NCBI RefSeq assembly: GCF_042686175.1
Contig: NZ_JBHUOR010000142.1
Span: 52,461 to 116,460, forward strand
Direction: 5' to 3'
Source of the DNA: Kurthia populi
Lineage (GTDB): Bacteria > Bacillota > Bacilli > Bacillales_A > Planococcaceae
DNA length: 64,000 nt
Shown: positions 17,763 to 27,190 of the stretch, piece by piece
How the letters are laid out: each line of letters begins with the position of its first letter
Position numbering within the stretch: the first letter of the stretch is position 1
The notes under the pieces: model-generated
What the model saw: the letters and a program-made list of their open reading frames with translations, nothing else
Databases searched by the model: none
Told to the model about the DNA's origin: nothing
Position numbers and translations under genes: made by a program

Positions 17763-18926
17763 CTGGATATCGTTGTGGAGATAGCAAAAGGTATCGGCAG
17801 ACTCTTCATGAATCCGCTACTGTATGTGGCGATTTTATTTTGTATCCTTATTGGGTATCGTCGTGTGATTAATGAACGAAAATCGTTTAATCGACGTATT
17901 CACTGGGGCATGTATGAGGCTGTTTATTTATTAAAAGAAGGATGGGCAATGGCGCTCATTTTCTCACTCATTAGTATCATCGTAGGCATCGTTTTACCGG
18001 TTGAATACATAGTGCTTGTAACGCTTGTGATGCTAGTCGGTGTTATTTCATTTTATTATCATTTAGCATCTGCGGCATACGGCTTTGCGGTCGCATTTAC
18101 CGCGATTTGGCTAACGTATATGTACGATTGGTCATGGTCGATTTTGGGCTGGCAATTTGATGCGACAGTGATGCATAAAAATTTATTGATTTCAGTGCCA
18201 CTGATTATCGCACTTGTATTGCTGATTGAAGGGCAGCTTGTACGAAAATATGCAGCGAATAATGCGTCGCCTCGTCTACAAACGACAGCACGTGGCTTGC
18301 GTGCAGTGACGTATTTATCGAAGCGTATTTGGATTTTACCTGTCGTATTCTTTATTCCGGGTGGCGCGATTCCAGACTGGGCCCCGTTTTGGCCACAACT
18401 GTCATTAGGTGGCGAAACGTATGGACTTGTGTTATTCCCAGTCGTTATTGGCTTCCAGCAACGTGCCCGTAAAATGCTTGCGAAGGCTTTTTATCCGCAA
18501 GTCGGTGCGACGATTCAGTTGCTTGGTGTACTCGTATTGATTGAAGCGATTTTGGCAATTTTCTTCCCGATTATGGGCATTGCGGCAGTTGCGGTCGCAT
18601 TTGTTGGTCGCGCGTTAATTTCGATTATTTATTCTGTACGTGAGCGTAAAGGGCAATTTGCGGTGACGCCTCAAGATGCAGGCGTTGTAGTTGCAGCTGT
18701 CTTACCAGAGTCACCAGCTGAAGCGATGGGCATCGAGGTCGGTGAAATTATTCGCCGCGTCAATGGCATACCTGTAAAAACAGAGACGGAGCTTTATGAG
18801 GCATTGCAAATCAATGCGGCACATTGTCTTATTGAAGTGCTAGATGCGCAAAATGAAATTCGTATTCGTCAGCATGTTATTTTCCGCCATGATCATTTCC
18901 GAATTGGCTTAATTGTGCTGAAATAA
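17763..18926 (+). CDS. minJ: Division-site topology protein MinJ-like (membrane PDZ protein)
   Basis: About 387 residues: an N-terminal integral-membrane half with six to eight TM helices (about 15-290), then a C-terminal PDZ domain (about 300-383; VLPESPAEAMGIEVGEIIRRVNG). This architecture and its place after ftsEX match B. subtilis MinJ (YvjD), which bridges DivIVA and MinCD and affects division and swarming. Start choice: the RBS-like AAGGCGAGGTG ends about 8 nt before an in-frame CTG at 17763. Starting there gives LDIVVEIAKGIGRLFMNP, resembling other MinJ N-termini. The nearest conventional start, GTG 17775, is about 20 nt from that RBS. Orthology is confident at the architecture level. 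Confidence 0.8.
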   Translation: MDIVVEIAKGIGRLFMNPLLYVAILFCILIGYRRVINERKSFNRRIHWGMYEAVYLLKEGWAMALIFSLISIIVGIVLPVEYIVLVTLVMLVGVISFYYHLASAAYGFAVAFTAIWLTYMYDWSWSILGWQFDATVMHKNLLISVPLIIALVLLIEGQLVRKYAANNASPRLQTTARGLRAVTYLSKRIWILPVVFFIPGGAIPDWAPFWPQLSLGGETYGLVLFPVVIGFQQRARKMLAKAFYPQVGATIQLLGVLVLIEAILAIFFPIMGIAAVAVAFVGRALISIIYSVRERKGQFAVTPQDAGVVVAAVLPESPAEAMGIEVGEIIRRVNGIPVKTETELYEALQINAAHCLIEVLDAQNEIRIRQHVIFRHDHFRIGLIVLK

Positions 18927-18934
18927 TACCGGTG

Positions 18935-18964
18935 GAGAGGCTATTCCAACGCCTTTCTTTTTTT
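18935..18964 (+). terminator. Rho-independent terminator
   Basis: Stem GAGAGGC/GCCTTTC (one G-U), 9-nt loop, seven T, after minJ. Confidence 0.75.
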
Positions 18965-19089
18965 ATGGAATCACCTCTATTTTTTGAAAATAAAGAAGGA
19001 TTCCCGCTATAATAAAATAAACAATGTAGAAACTTTTAACGATGTAAAACGCTCTATGATTAGAGGTTATGTACGAAGGGGGCAAGGCT

Positions 19090-19713
19090 ATGCCAGCGTG
19101 GTTGACTGTAGAAAATTTTCAAGCCGTTGCCCAGCAACATCAACTTATCGGGATGCTGCTGGCATTCTTATTGCCATTTTTTGAAGCATTTTTACCGGTA
19201 CTACCACTTGCGGCATTTGTCGTCGCAAATGCGTCTGCATATGGTATGTGGATGGGCTTTTTATTATCTTGGACAGGTTCTGTAGCCGGAGCGTACTGCG
19301 TTTTCTTACTTGTAAGACGATTTGGTCACGCCAAGGTTTTTCGTTTTATTACAGAGCGTAAAGCCGTTACAAAACTTATTAAATGGGTGGAATATCATGG
19401 CTTTACACCGCTTTTTGTGTTGCTATGCTTTCCGTTTACACCAACGTCTATTGTCAATGTTGTGGCCGGCTTATCAAAATTAAAAAAGAAGCATTATTTC
19501 GTTACGATTTTGTTAGCAAAAATCATCCAGCTCCTTGTTATTAGCTGGATTGGTTCGGATTTACGTGCGTTAATTACGCAGCCCGAACGCTCGATTATTG
19601 TCGTGCTCGTCATTTTGATTATGTGGGGCGGCGGTAAATATGCTGAAAAGCGAATGAATGCGAAGATGGCGCAGGACTTGAATAATAAACAGAAAAAACC
19701 TTCTGATGACTAG
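19090..19713 (+). CDS. VTT-domain (TVP38/TMEM64, DedA-superfamily) membrane protein
   Basis: 207-residue polytopic protein with a VTT/DedA-like core: an amphipathic re-entrant segment (LLPFFEAFLPVLPLAAFVVANA, here split by a Pro pair), GSVAGAYCVFLLVRRFG, then F..FTPTSIVNVVAGLSK. The FxPxxxxxxxxG-type pattern is typical of this superfamily, implicated in lipid carrier recycling or scrambling. The C-terminus is a basic tail. ATG 19090 lies 7 nt from GAAGGGGG; a start at 19069 lacks an RBS. It is monocistronic: the stop codon lies inside the terminator stem. Substrate unknown. Confidence 0.85.
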   Translation: MPAWLTVENFQAVAQQHQLIGMLLAFLLPFFEAFLPVLPLAAFVVANASAYGMWMGFLLSWTGSVAGAYCVFLLVRRFGHAKVFRFITERKAVTKLIKWVEYHGFTPLFVLLCFPFTPTSIVNVVAGLSKLKKKHYFVTILLAKIIQLLVISWIGSDLRALITQPERSIIVVLVILIMWGGGKYAEKRMNAKMAQDLNNKQKKPSDD

Positions 19714-19724
19714 AAGGTTTTTTT
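19693..19724 (+). terminator. Terminator overlapping the VTT gene stop codon
   Basis: AAAACCTTCT, 7-nt loop, AGAAGGTTTT plus T-run. The TAG stop (19711-19713) lies in the hairpin. Confidence 0.85.
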
Positions 19725-19739
19725 ATTTTGAGAAATAAG

Positions 19740-19753
19740 CGAATATACGTTCT
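19740..19753. promoter_or_regulatory. Candidate LexA box upstream of addBA
   Basis: CGAATATACGTTCT matches CGAACATATGTTCG at 11 of 14 positions, with CGAA and GTTC halves intact. It lies just upstream of a probable promoter (TTGTGC 19758-19763, TATAAT 19783-19788, 19-nt spacer). Confidence 0.5.
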
Positions 19754-19819
19754 TATTTTGTGCGAATACAGGCAAGTCCATGTATAATAAAGGTAATTAC
19801 GTTTTAGAGGGGGAGTACG

Positions 19820-22800
19820 ATGGCTTTACGTGTCATTTCAGGGCGAGCAGGCGTTGGCAAAACATATTTCATGGAACGCGAAATCATGGATGTAGTCAAT
19901 AAAGAACCACTTGGGGCGCCGATATTTATGGTTGTTCCAGACCAAATGTCATTTTCAAGTGAACGCAATTTAACGTGGATGGCTGGGGAATCACGCGGAA
20001 CAATTCGCGTGCAGGTCACATCATTTAAGCGATTAGCATGGCGCATTTTACAGGAGGCAGGTGGGATTAGCCGTCAGGAGCTCAATGGCTTTGGTTACCG
20101 CATGCTACTAAAAAGTGTCCTAGAAGAAAATAAAGATAAGCTACGTCTTTTCGGGAAAGCTGCGGATAAACGTGGCTTTACAGAAGAAATGGAGCAACTA
20201 TTAAAGGAATTAAGCCGCTATAGCGTCAATGGCGACAAGATGGCATTGATTCAACGTGAGTTCGACCAATTAGACGCACCGCGCACATTGCAAGATAAGG
20301 TGCATGATATTCAATTAATTCAGGCAGCAGTTGAGGAGCGACTGGGGACGACCTATGTCGATAGCGAGGGTTATTTACCACTACTTCAACAAAAATTAGT
20401 CCATTCGACGATGATTCGCGAGGCATCAATTTATATTGATGGCTTTATGTCGTTTACCACGCAGGAGTTTGATCTTGTGCAAGAGCTTCTTGCGACCGCA
20501 AAAAATGTCACGATAGCACTACCATTTGAGCAGGAGTTTGATGCAGATGATGAGCAGGCGTTATTTTATGAGCCGGCAAATACAGCACGTCGCTTAAAAG
20601 ATGTCGCGTTTTCAAACGGTATTGAAGTGAAACCAGATGTCCATTTAACGCAGACGATGCGCTATAGCAATGATACGCTTCAAACGATTGAATCGCAGTT
20701 TGAGCACTATCATCCGAAGCAGGCGAAAACGACAGCGCATCTCGATATTGCGGCAGCCGTTAATCCTCATGCGGAAATCCATGAGGTCGCGCGAAAAATT
20801 CGGACGCTGTCACATGAGGGCATTGCCTACAATGAAATGGCGATTATTTACCGTCAGGCAGAGCAGTATGATCCACTGCTATCCACCATTTTTCCGCAAT
20901 ATGACATTCCGTTTTTCATTAGCCAAAAGAAACCAATGCTGCATCACCCGCTCATTGAATTTAGTCGCTCGATTTTAGAGAGCATTCAAACGGATTGGAA
21001 GTATGAGCCGATTTTCCGTGCGATTAAGACGGATTTATTTTTCCCATTACATGCAGATAAGAAAATTTGGCGCGAGCGTGCAGATCGGTTAGAAAACTTT
21101 GTGATGGCACAAGGGATTTATGGCGAGCGCTGGTTTGATGATATTCGCTGGGTGTATAAAAAATACCGTGGCTTAGAATTTTTCACAACAAAGCAAACCG
21201 ATGAAGAGCGTGCATTCCAGCAAGAAATTGAAGCGGTACGTGTACTTGTACGTGAACCGCTGCACCAGCTACAGCAGCAATTAGAGCAAGCACATACGGG
21301 CCGGGCCTATGCAGAAATTTTATACACGTTCATTGATGAATTAGCGATTTTTGCGAAGCTACAAGAGCTAAAAGATTATGAAAATGCGCATGGCAAGCTC
21401 CTTGCGGCGACCGAGCATGAGCAGGCATGGAATGAATGGGTGAATGTGCTCGACCAATTCGTCGAAATGTTTGGCGATGTGGAATTAACGCTTGATGAAT
21501 TCATTGAAATTTTAGATGAGGGGCTGGATTCACTTGAGTTTTCACGCATTCCACCGTCAATTGATGAGGTGACAGTCGTAACGGCAGATTTAGCGCGTTT
21601 AATGAATATGAAAGCAGTATTTGTCATTGGCATGAATGAAGGAGTTTACCCGCAGCGTATCGACCGTGAAGGCTTGCTAGCAGATACGGAGCGCGAGTGG
21701 TTTGAGCGCACGGGGAATGAGATTGCACCAACCTCTCGTGAGCGTTTACTTGAGGAAAATTTTATCGCCTACCGTGCATTTACCGTAGCATCGCATGAAT
21801 TATTTATTAGCTATACGATGGCAGATAGTGAAGGGAAAAGTGTCTTGCCGTCGACCTATTTGAAGAAAATTCATGATCTCGTACCGGGCTTAGAGGAGCG
21901 CTATATTTATATGAGCCCCGAGGAATCGCTTGATACCGAGGATGACTGGCATTATATCGCACACCCACGTACGGCTCTCGCGTATTTAATGATTCAGCTT
22001 CGTAAGCAGTACTATGACCAAGATGCACTAACACCGGCATGGGCTGCACTGAAGGAATATTATCAGAATGATCCCTACTGGGAAGATGTACTGAAGCGTT
22101 TGATGCGGCCACTTATTACGCATAATCGCGCTGAAAATCTAACACCAGAATATACACGTGAATTATATGGAAAAGACATTATTTCGAGTGTATCGCGTAT
22201 TGAAAAATATTATAGCTGTCCATTCTCACATTTCACGACCTATGGACTGCATTTAGAGGAACGTAAAGAATACCGCCTCGAAACGCCAACTATCGGTGAT
22301 TTATTCCATGCGGCGCTTAAATACATTTCAGAAAAAACAGAGGCACTCGGTCTGACTTGGGGACAGTTGTCTGTTGAGGAATGCCGTAAACTTTCGCAAG
22401 AAGCAGTGGCGGAAATTGTACCGATGCTGTATCACAAAATTTTACTTAGCACGGCGCGCTATCGTTATATTATGCGTAAACTGACACAAATCGTTGAGCG
22501 TACGATGCTGTCGCTAGCGAATCATGCTAAAACGACGGGCTTTAAGCCAATTGCTATTGAAGCTGCCTTTGGTCCAGGACAGGGCGATATGCTCCCACCG
22601 CTTGTTATTCAGCTTGATAATGAGCATAAGCTACAAATGCGTGGACGAATCGACCGTATTGATGCGACAGAAGTGAATAATAAGCCGTATATTCGTGTGA
22701 TTGACTATAAATCTTCTGCGCAAAAATTAGACTTAAATGATGTCTATCATGGGCTATCGCTACAAATGCTGACGTATTTAGATGTTGCGATGACAAATTC

Positions 22801-23338
22801 AAGTGAATGGCTACCACTTCATGCGGAGGCAGGCGGTGTATTATATATTCACGTCCACAATCCCATGTTAAAAGCGGATGCTGTACTGAGTAATGACGCG
22901 CAGGAGCAGGAAGTATTGAAGGACTTCAAAATGAAGGGCCTACTGCTTGATAATCGAGATGTGCTCGTTGAAATGGATGAAAACTTAGCGGACAATGGTG
23001 GTCGTTCTCATATTATCCCGGCTTACTTAAAAAAGGATGGCTCGACATCCGCAAGCTGGAGCTCAGTCATTAATGAAAAAGATATGGGTGACCTTCAAAA
23101 ATTCGTCCGTCAAAAGCATAAAATAGCGGGACAAGGCATTTTAAAAGGTGATACGTCGATTAGTCCGTATCGTATGAAACAAAAAACAGCATGTGAATAT
23201 TGTTCCTATAAATCGGTTTGTCAGTTTGATGTCAATGACGCGCATCAACAATACCGCGCATTGCCAATCGACAAGCCAGAAGTTGTAATTGAGAAAATTC
23301 GTAAGGAGGCGGTGGCAGATGACAACATTACCGATTAA
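19820..23338 (+). CDS. addB: ATP-dependent helicase/nuclease subunit B (AddB)
   Basis: 1172-residue AddB, partner of AddA in the AddAB helicase-nuclease. The complex resects double-strand breaks up to Chi and loads RecA. Visible: N-terminal Walker A GRAGVGKTYFME (about 8-19), a RecB-family nuclease motif with VIDYKSS near residue 960, and four iron-sulfur cysteines, one near 798 (YYSCPFSHF) and three near 1120-1130 (CEYCSYKSVC). These are the [4Fe-4S] staple of the AddB nuclease domain. ATG 19820 follows AGGGGGAGTACG. The end overlaps addA by 20 bases. Length and motifs are those of a functional AddB. Confidence 0.97.
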   Translation: MALRVISGRAGVGKTYFMEREIMDVVNKEPLGAPIFMVVPDQMSFSSERNLTWMAGESRGTIRVQVTSFKRLAWRILQEAGGISRQELNGFGYRMLLKSVLEENKDKLRLFGKAADKRGFTEEMEQLLKELSRYSVNGDKMALIQREFDQLDAPRTLQDKVHDIQLIQAAVEERLGTTYVDSEGYLPLLQQKLVHSTMIREASIYIDGFMSFTTQEFDLVQELLATAKNVTIALPFEQEFDADDEQALFYEPANTARRLKDVAFSNGIEVKPDVHLTQTMRYSNDTLQTIESQFEHYHPKQAKTTAHLDIAAAVNPHAEIHEVARKIRTLSHEGIAYNEMAIIYRQAEQYDPLLSTIFPQYDIPFFISQKKPMLHHPLIEFSRSILESIQTDWKYEPIFRAIKTDLFFPLHADKKIWRERADRLENFVMAQGIYGERWFDDIRWVYKKYRGLEFFTTKQTDEERAFQQEIEAVRVLVREPLHQLQQQLEQAHTGRAYAEILYTFIDELAIFAKLQELKDYENAHGKLLAATEHEQAWNEWVNVLDQFVEMFGDVELTLDEFIEILDEGLDSLEFSRIPPSIDEVTVVTADLARLMNMKAVFVIGMNEGVYPQRIDREGLLADTEREWFERTGNEIAPTSRERLLEENFIAYRAFTVASHELFISYTMADSEGKSVLPSTYLKKIHDLVPGLEERYIYMSPEESLDTEDDWHYIAHPRTALAYLMIQLRKQYYDQDALTPAWAALKEYYQNDPYWEDVLKRLMRPLITHNRAENLTPEYTRELYGKDIISSVSRIEKYYSCPFSHFTTYGLHLEERKEYRLETPTIGDLFHAALKYISEKTEALGLTWGQLSVEECRKLSQEAVAEIVPMLYHKILLSTARYRYIMRKLTQIVERTMLSLANHAKTTGFKPIAIEAAFGPGQGDMLPPLVIQLDNEHKLQMRGRIDRIDATEVNNKPYIRVIDYKSSAQKLDLNDVYHGLSLQMLTYLDVAMTNSSEWLPLHAEAGGVLYIHVHNPMLKADAVLSNDAQEQEVLKDFKMKGLLLDNRDVLVEMDENLADNGGRSHIIPAYLKKDGSTSASWSSVINEKDMGDLQKFVRQKHKIAGQGILKGDTSISPYRMKQKTACEYCSYKSVCQFDVNDAHQQYRALPIDKPEVVIEKIRKEAVADDNITD

Positions 23339-24653
23339 ACCGCAGGACGTCACATGGACGGATGACCAGTGGAAGGCAATTTGGGCGAAGGGGCAGGATA
23401 CACTCGTCTCTGCAGCAGCCGGCTCAGGTAAAACGGCGGTTTTGATTGAGCGTCTTATACAAAAGGTCATTGATGAAGTCAATCCAATTAATGTCGACGA
23501 ATTATTAGTTGTGACGTTTACAAATGCCTCTGCCGCTGAAATGCGTCAACGAATGGCAACAGCACTCGAAAAGGCCGTAAAGGCGAATCCAGAATCACAG
23601 CACTTACGCCGCCAATTAACGCTTGTGAATAAGGCACAAATTTCAACACTGCATTCATTCTGTTTAGCGATTGTGAAGCAGTATGCATATTTACTAAATA
23701 TCGACCCCGGCTTCCGTATTGCCAATGAAAATGAAGCGGCACTTTTAAAAGATGACACGATGGCAGAAGTATTAGAGGCGGCATATGATGTCGCAGATCC
23801 AAGTGAGATGTATCGTCTAGTGGATGCTTTTACATCAGACCGTAATGACCAGGACATTGAAGTGTTAATTGAAAAATTGTATGATATGGCTCGCGTAAAT
23901 CCAGAGCCTTTCCGCTGGTTGGATGACTTACCAGAGCGCTACAATATGGACGGTGTGACGTCACTTGATGAGCTTGATTTTGTTCAATCAATTCGTCAAA
24001 CAATGGTGCATAGTGTCGACGAGGCTATTGCGCTTATTTTAGAAGTACGTGCGTTAGCGAATACACCGGATGGCCCAGATGCTTACGGTGAAACCGCGCA
24101 GGCAGATTTAATTTTGTTACACGAAGCTCGAGCATTCCTAAACGAACGCTCATGGGAGGAGGCCTATGCCTTTTTCACAGCGTTTAAATGGGGCAAACTG
24201 AAGGCCCAGAAAAAAGGGACTTGCGACGAATTACTACTAGACCGTGCGAAGGCCAAGCGTAATGATGCGAAAAAGGTACTGACTGATGCGACCGAGCAAT
24301 TTTTCAGCCGCAGTCCAGAGCGCTTATTAGAGGAAATACAGCATATGTATCCTTTAATGCAAACGCTTGTTGAATTAACGAAACAATTTACTGTGGCGTA
24401 TAGTGCCGCAAAAAATAAAAAAGGCATCGTTGATTTCTCCGATTTAGAGCATTTTGCGCTGGCAATTTTAACAAAGGAAGTTGATGGCAATATTGTGGCA
24501 TCGGACGTCGCCAAAGCGTATGAAGCACGCTTTAAAGAAGTGCTTGTCGATGAATACCAGGATACAAATCGCCTACAGGAGACCATTTTACAATTAGTAA
24601 AAGCAGGTGCTGAGGCAGATGGGAATCTATTTATGGTCGGCGATGTGAAGCAA
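23319..24653 (+). CDS. addA: AddA exon 1 (helicase motifs I to III, 5' part)
   Basis: First 445 codons of AddA, the UvrD/RecB-type helicase-nuclease subunit. ATG 23319 follows AAGGAGG (23303-23309), inside the end of addB. It carries Walker A AAAGSGKTAV (about 32-41), motif Ia VVTFTNASAAEMR and Walker B/motif II VDEYQDTN (about 410). The coding exon ends after GGC GAT GTG AAG CAA (GDVKQ), in the middle of motif III. The group II intron starts at the next base. Unspliced translation would add VRP and stop at TAA 24663, giving a ~448-residue truncated protein without motifs IV-VI or the nuclease. Joined to exon 2, the total is 1227 residues, the family's usual size. Confidence 0.95.
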
Positions 24654-24943
24654 GTGCGCCCATAAGGGTAGATTAGAATTCGAACTTTGGCAAGTTCGCA
24701 GAGATTAACTCGCAATTAACACTCTGTCACCAATCACTAACTTAGCGGGGGAAACACCGTTGAGGACAGTAGCATGTGATTAAAGGTATAATCCGTCGAA
24801 ACTACTTAGACGAAGACGAATATCGAGGTGAAATATGTAAACGAGGATGAAAGCTATACTGCCTAAATGACAGTCCGAGGGGTTCTAACGTCAGCCATAT
24901 CGTAGAGTAGTTGAAACGATATGTGGTCATGTGTAAAGTATGA

Positions 24944-24952
24944 TTGCTTTGC
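24944..24952 (+). other. Exon-binding site EBS1 of the group II intron
   Basis: TTGCTTTGC can pair with GTGAAGCAA (24645-24653), the last nine bases of exon 1. It lies about 290 nt into the intron, similar to EBS1 in the Lactococcus LtrB intron. A second overlapping TTGCTT occurs at 24949-24954. Confidence 0.7.
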
Positions 24953-25278
24953 TTTACTATATTGGTTGTATCTTTTCATGTACAAGATACAACGAGCGAG
25001 TCTTGACCAACCAATCTCGATAAGAGAATAAAGGACGAACGTCACATCCGACATTACATCAGCGAAGTTCTAACTATGCTAAATGGGGATTACCTAAACG
25101 GGAATGCTAATCTAAGCTATAGAGGATGATTTCAAGCGAAAGCAAGAAATGTGGCTCTTGAAAATCCCGCATGGTAACAGAGCTCTCGTAGTAGTCCGAG
25201 CTAGGGAAAGCCTAGTACATGGCGAAGGGGAGCAGTTCATCGGGTGAAATACAAAATTGGGAAGGAGCGAGAGGCTCT

Positions 25279-27087
25279 ATGAGAAATCCATTAGTAGTAT
25301 TAGCCAATCTAGCAAAACATTCGAGCGAAGAAAACTACAAATACACAAAACTGTATCGAAATCTATACAACGCGGAATTCTATTACATGGCTTACCAAAA
25401 AATATATGCGAAACCAGGTAATATGACAGAAGGTACAGATGGTAAAACAATTGATGGTATGAGTCTAGAAAAAATTGAAAACTTAATCGAAAAACTAAAA
25501 AACCAAACTTACCAACCTAACCCAGTAAGAAGAGTAAATATCCCGAAGAAAAATGGAAAAACAAGACCTTTAGGGATTCCATCTTTTGAAGATAAATTAG
25601 TACAAGAAGTAATAAGAATGATACTAGAAAATATGTACGAAGGTCTTTTTGAAGATACATCACATGGTTTTAGACCAAATAAAAGTTGTCATACGGCGAT
25701 TATGCAAATCCAAAAACGCCAAAGCGGAGTACGATGGTTTATCGAAGGAGATATAGAGGGCTTCTTTGATAATATTGAACACCATGCGCTGATTAAGCTG
25801 CTAAGAAAAAGAATTGAAGATGAAAAATTTATTAATTTGATTTGGAAATTCTTAAAAGCAGGATATGTAGAAGACTGGAAATGGCATAAAAGCTATAGTG
25901 GAACTCCACAAGGTGGTATTATTAGCCCTATTTTATCAAATATATATCTTCATGAATTAGATAAATACATGAAGGCATATAAAGAAAGATTTGAAATAGG
26001 AACAAAACGCAAACATAGCAAAGAATATATGAATGTAGCGACATTAATAAGACACTATAAAAAACGAGTAAACCAAGTAGGAATGACAACAGAAAAAGGA
26101 CAAATGTATCTTGAAAAAGTGAAAGAACTAGAAAGAAAATTGAAAAGTATTCCTTCAAAAGATGAAATGGATGAAAACTTTAAAAGATTGCATTACACAA
26201 GATATGCAGACGACTTCTTAATTGGTGTGATAGGCTCTAAAGAAGAAGCTCAAGAGATTAAAATAAATTTAACAAAATTCTTAAAAGAAGAGTTAAATTT
26301 AAATTTATCGCAAGAAAAAACATTAATAACAAACACAACAAAAAAAGCAAGATTTCTTGGGTATGATATCACAACAGAAAGAAGTAAAGATTACACTGTA
26401 ACTCGAAGTAATGGCATAAAGGCAAGACAAAATATGCATATAAAATTATATGTTCCGAAAGAAAAATGGGAAGGTAAGATGAAAGAACTTGGTGCATTAG
26501 AAATTACAAAAGAAGGTCAATGGAAAGGAAAAGCAAGACCCCAACTGCAACACAATGACGATATTGAAATTTTAATGCAATACAATGCTGAAATTAGTGG
26601 TTTGTATAATTACTATAGATTAGCAAATAATGCGAGTGTAATACACAAATTCTGTTACATCATGGAACAAAGTATGTTAAAAACATTTGCAAGTAAATAT
26701 CGTACAAGAGTCTCAAAAATATGGAGCAGGTTTTCACAAGATGGACGCTTCAGAATAAAATATGAAACCAAAAATGGGTTTAAGTATGGGTATTTCATTG
26801 ACAAAGTATTCGTTAAAAATCAAATGATTAAGAAAAAGGACATCAATATAGACAAACTACCAACAACTGAAAAGTTCACAACTCGAACAAGCCTTGTAGA
26901 TAGGTTGAAAGCGGAAAAATGTGAATGGTGTGGAAGTAATGAGAAATTAGAAATGCACCATGTACGTAAGCTTAAAGACCTTAAAGGTAAAGCATTATGG
27001 GAAAAACATATGATTGAAAGACAACGAAAGACAATAGCATTATGTGCAAGTTGTCATGTGAAACTCCATAATGGCAAACTAGATTGA
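25279..27087 (+). CDS. Group II intron-encoded reverse transcriptase/maturase with HNH endonuclease
   Basis: 602-residue LtrA-type protein: reverse transcriptase domain (about 20-340) with GTPQGGIISPILSN and catalytic YADD (RYADDFLIG, about 310). Maturase domain X (about 370-500) follows, then a C-terminal HNH/zinc endonuclease domain (about 550-600; CEWC, EMHHV, CASCHVKLH). It promotes splicing of its own intron and target-primed reverse transcription during retrohoming. ATG 25279 is preceded by GAAGGAGCGAG (25261-25271) and begins MRNPLVVL, as in relatives. An in-frame ATG at 25219 lacks an RBS. All key residues are present and there is no frameshift, so it looks active. Confidence 0.95.
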   Translation: MRNPLVVLANLAKHSSEENYKYTKLYRNLYNAEFYYMAYQKIYAKPGNMTEGTDGKTIDGMSLEKIENLIEKLKNQTYQPNPVRRVNIPKKNGKTRPLGIPSFEDKLVQEVIRMILENMYEGLFEDTSHGFRPNKSCHTAIMQIQKRQSGVRWFIEGDIEGFFDNIEHHALIKLLRKRIEDEKFINLIWKFLKAGYVEDWKWHKSYSGTPQGGIISPILSNIYLHELDKYMKAYKERFEIGTKRKHSKEYMNVATLIRHYKKRVNQVGMTTEKGQMYLEKVKELERKLKSIPSKDEMDENFKRLHYTRYADDFLIGVIGSKEEAQEIKINLTKFLKEELNLNLSQEKTLITNTTKKARFLGYDITTERSKDYTVTRSNGIKARQNMHIKLYVPKEKWEGKMKELGALEITKEGQWKGKARPQLQHNDDIEILMQYNAEISGLYNYYRLANNASVIHKFCYIMEQSMLKTFASKYRTRVSKIWSRFSQDGRFRIKYETKNGFKYGYFIDKVFVKNQMIKKKDINIDKLPTTEKFTTRTSLVDRLKAEKCEWCGSNEKLEMHHVRKLKDLKGKALWEKHMIERQRKTIALCASCHVKLHNGKLD

Positions 27088-27095
27088 TGAATGGG

Positions 27096-27129
27096 GAGCC
27101 GTATACATCGAGAGGTGTACGTACGGTTC
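27096..27129 (+). ncRNA. Group II intron domain V (catalytic hairpin)
   Basis: 34-nt hairpin: an 8-bp lower stem GAGCCGTA/TACGGTTC carrying the AGC triad, a CG bulge on the 3' side, a 6-bp upper stem TACATC/GGTGTA and a GAGA GNRA tetraloop. This is the exact geometry of domain V. Domain VI follows to 27190. Confidence 0.93.
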
Positions 27130-27190
27130 TGAGAGGAGTGTTTGGAGACCTACTATAGCAATATAGAAAGGCGCTGGGCACTTACTCAAT

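Larger units (their letters stand above)
24654..27190 (+). mobile_element. Group II intron (IIA-like, mitochondrial-like class) inserted in addA
   Basis: 2,537-nt intron, sense orientation to addA. The 5' end is GTGCGCC, the group II consensus GUGYG, and the 3' end is CAAT (terminal AY). Removing it restores GDVKQ/SIYRFR, helicase motif III, with the frame intact. EBS1 candidate TTGCTTTGC (24944-24952) pairs with all nine exon bases upstream of the splice site (two G-U). The preceding A (24943) can make the delta-delta' pair with the first exon-2 base T (27191), as in subgroup IIA. Domain V is at 27096-27129 and domain VI follows. The domain IV ORF is intact. AGA-rich codon use and low GC differ from the flanking exons, which fits horizontal arrival. 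Confidence 0.95.

Noticed and set aside
25219..25278. Earlier ATG at 25219 as start of the intron protein
   Set aside because: No RBS before it; ATG 25279 has GAAGGAG and gives the family's normal N-terminus.
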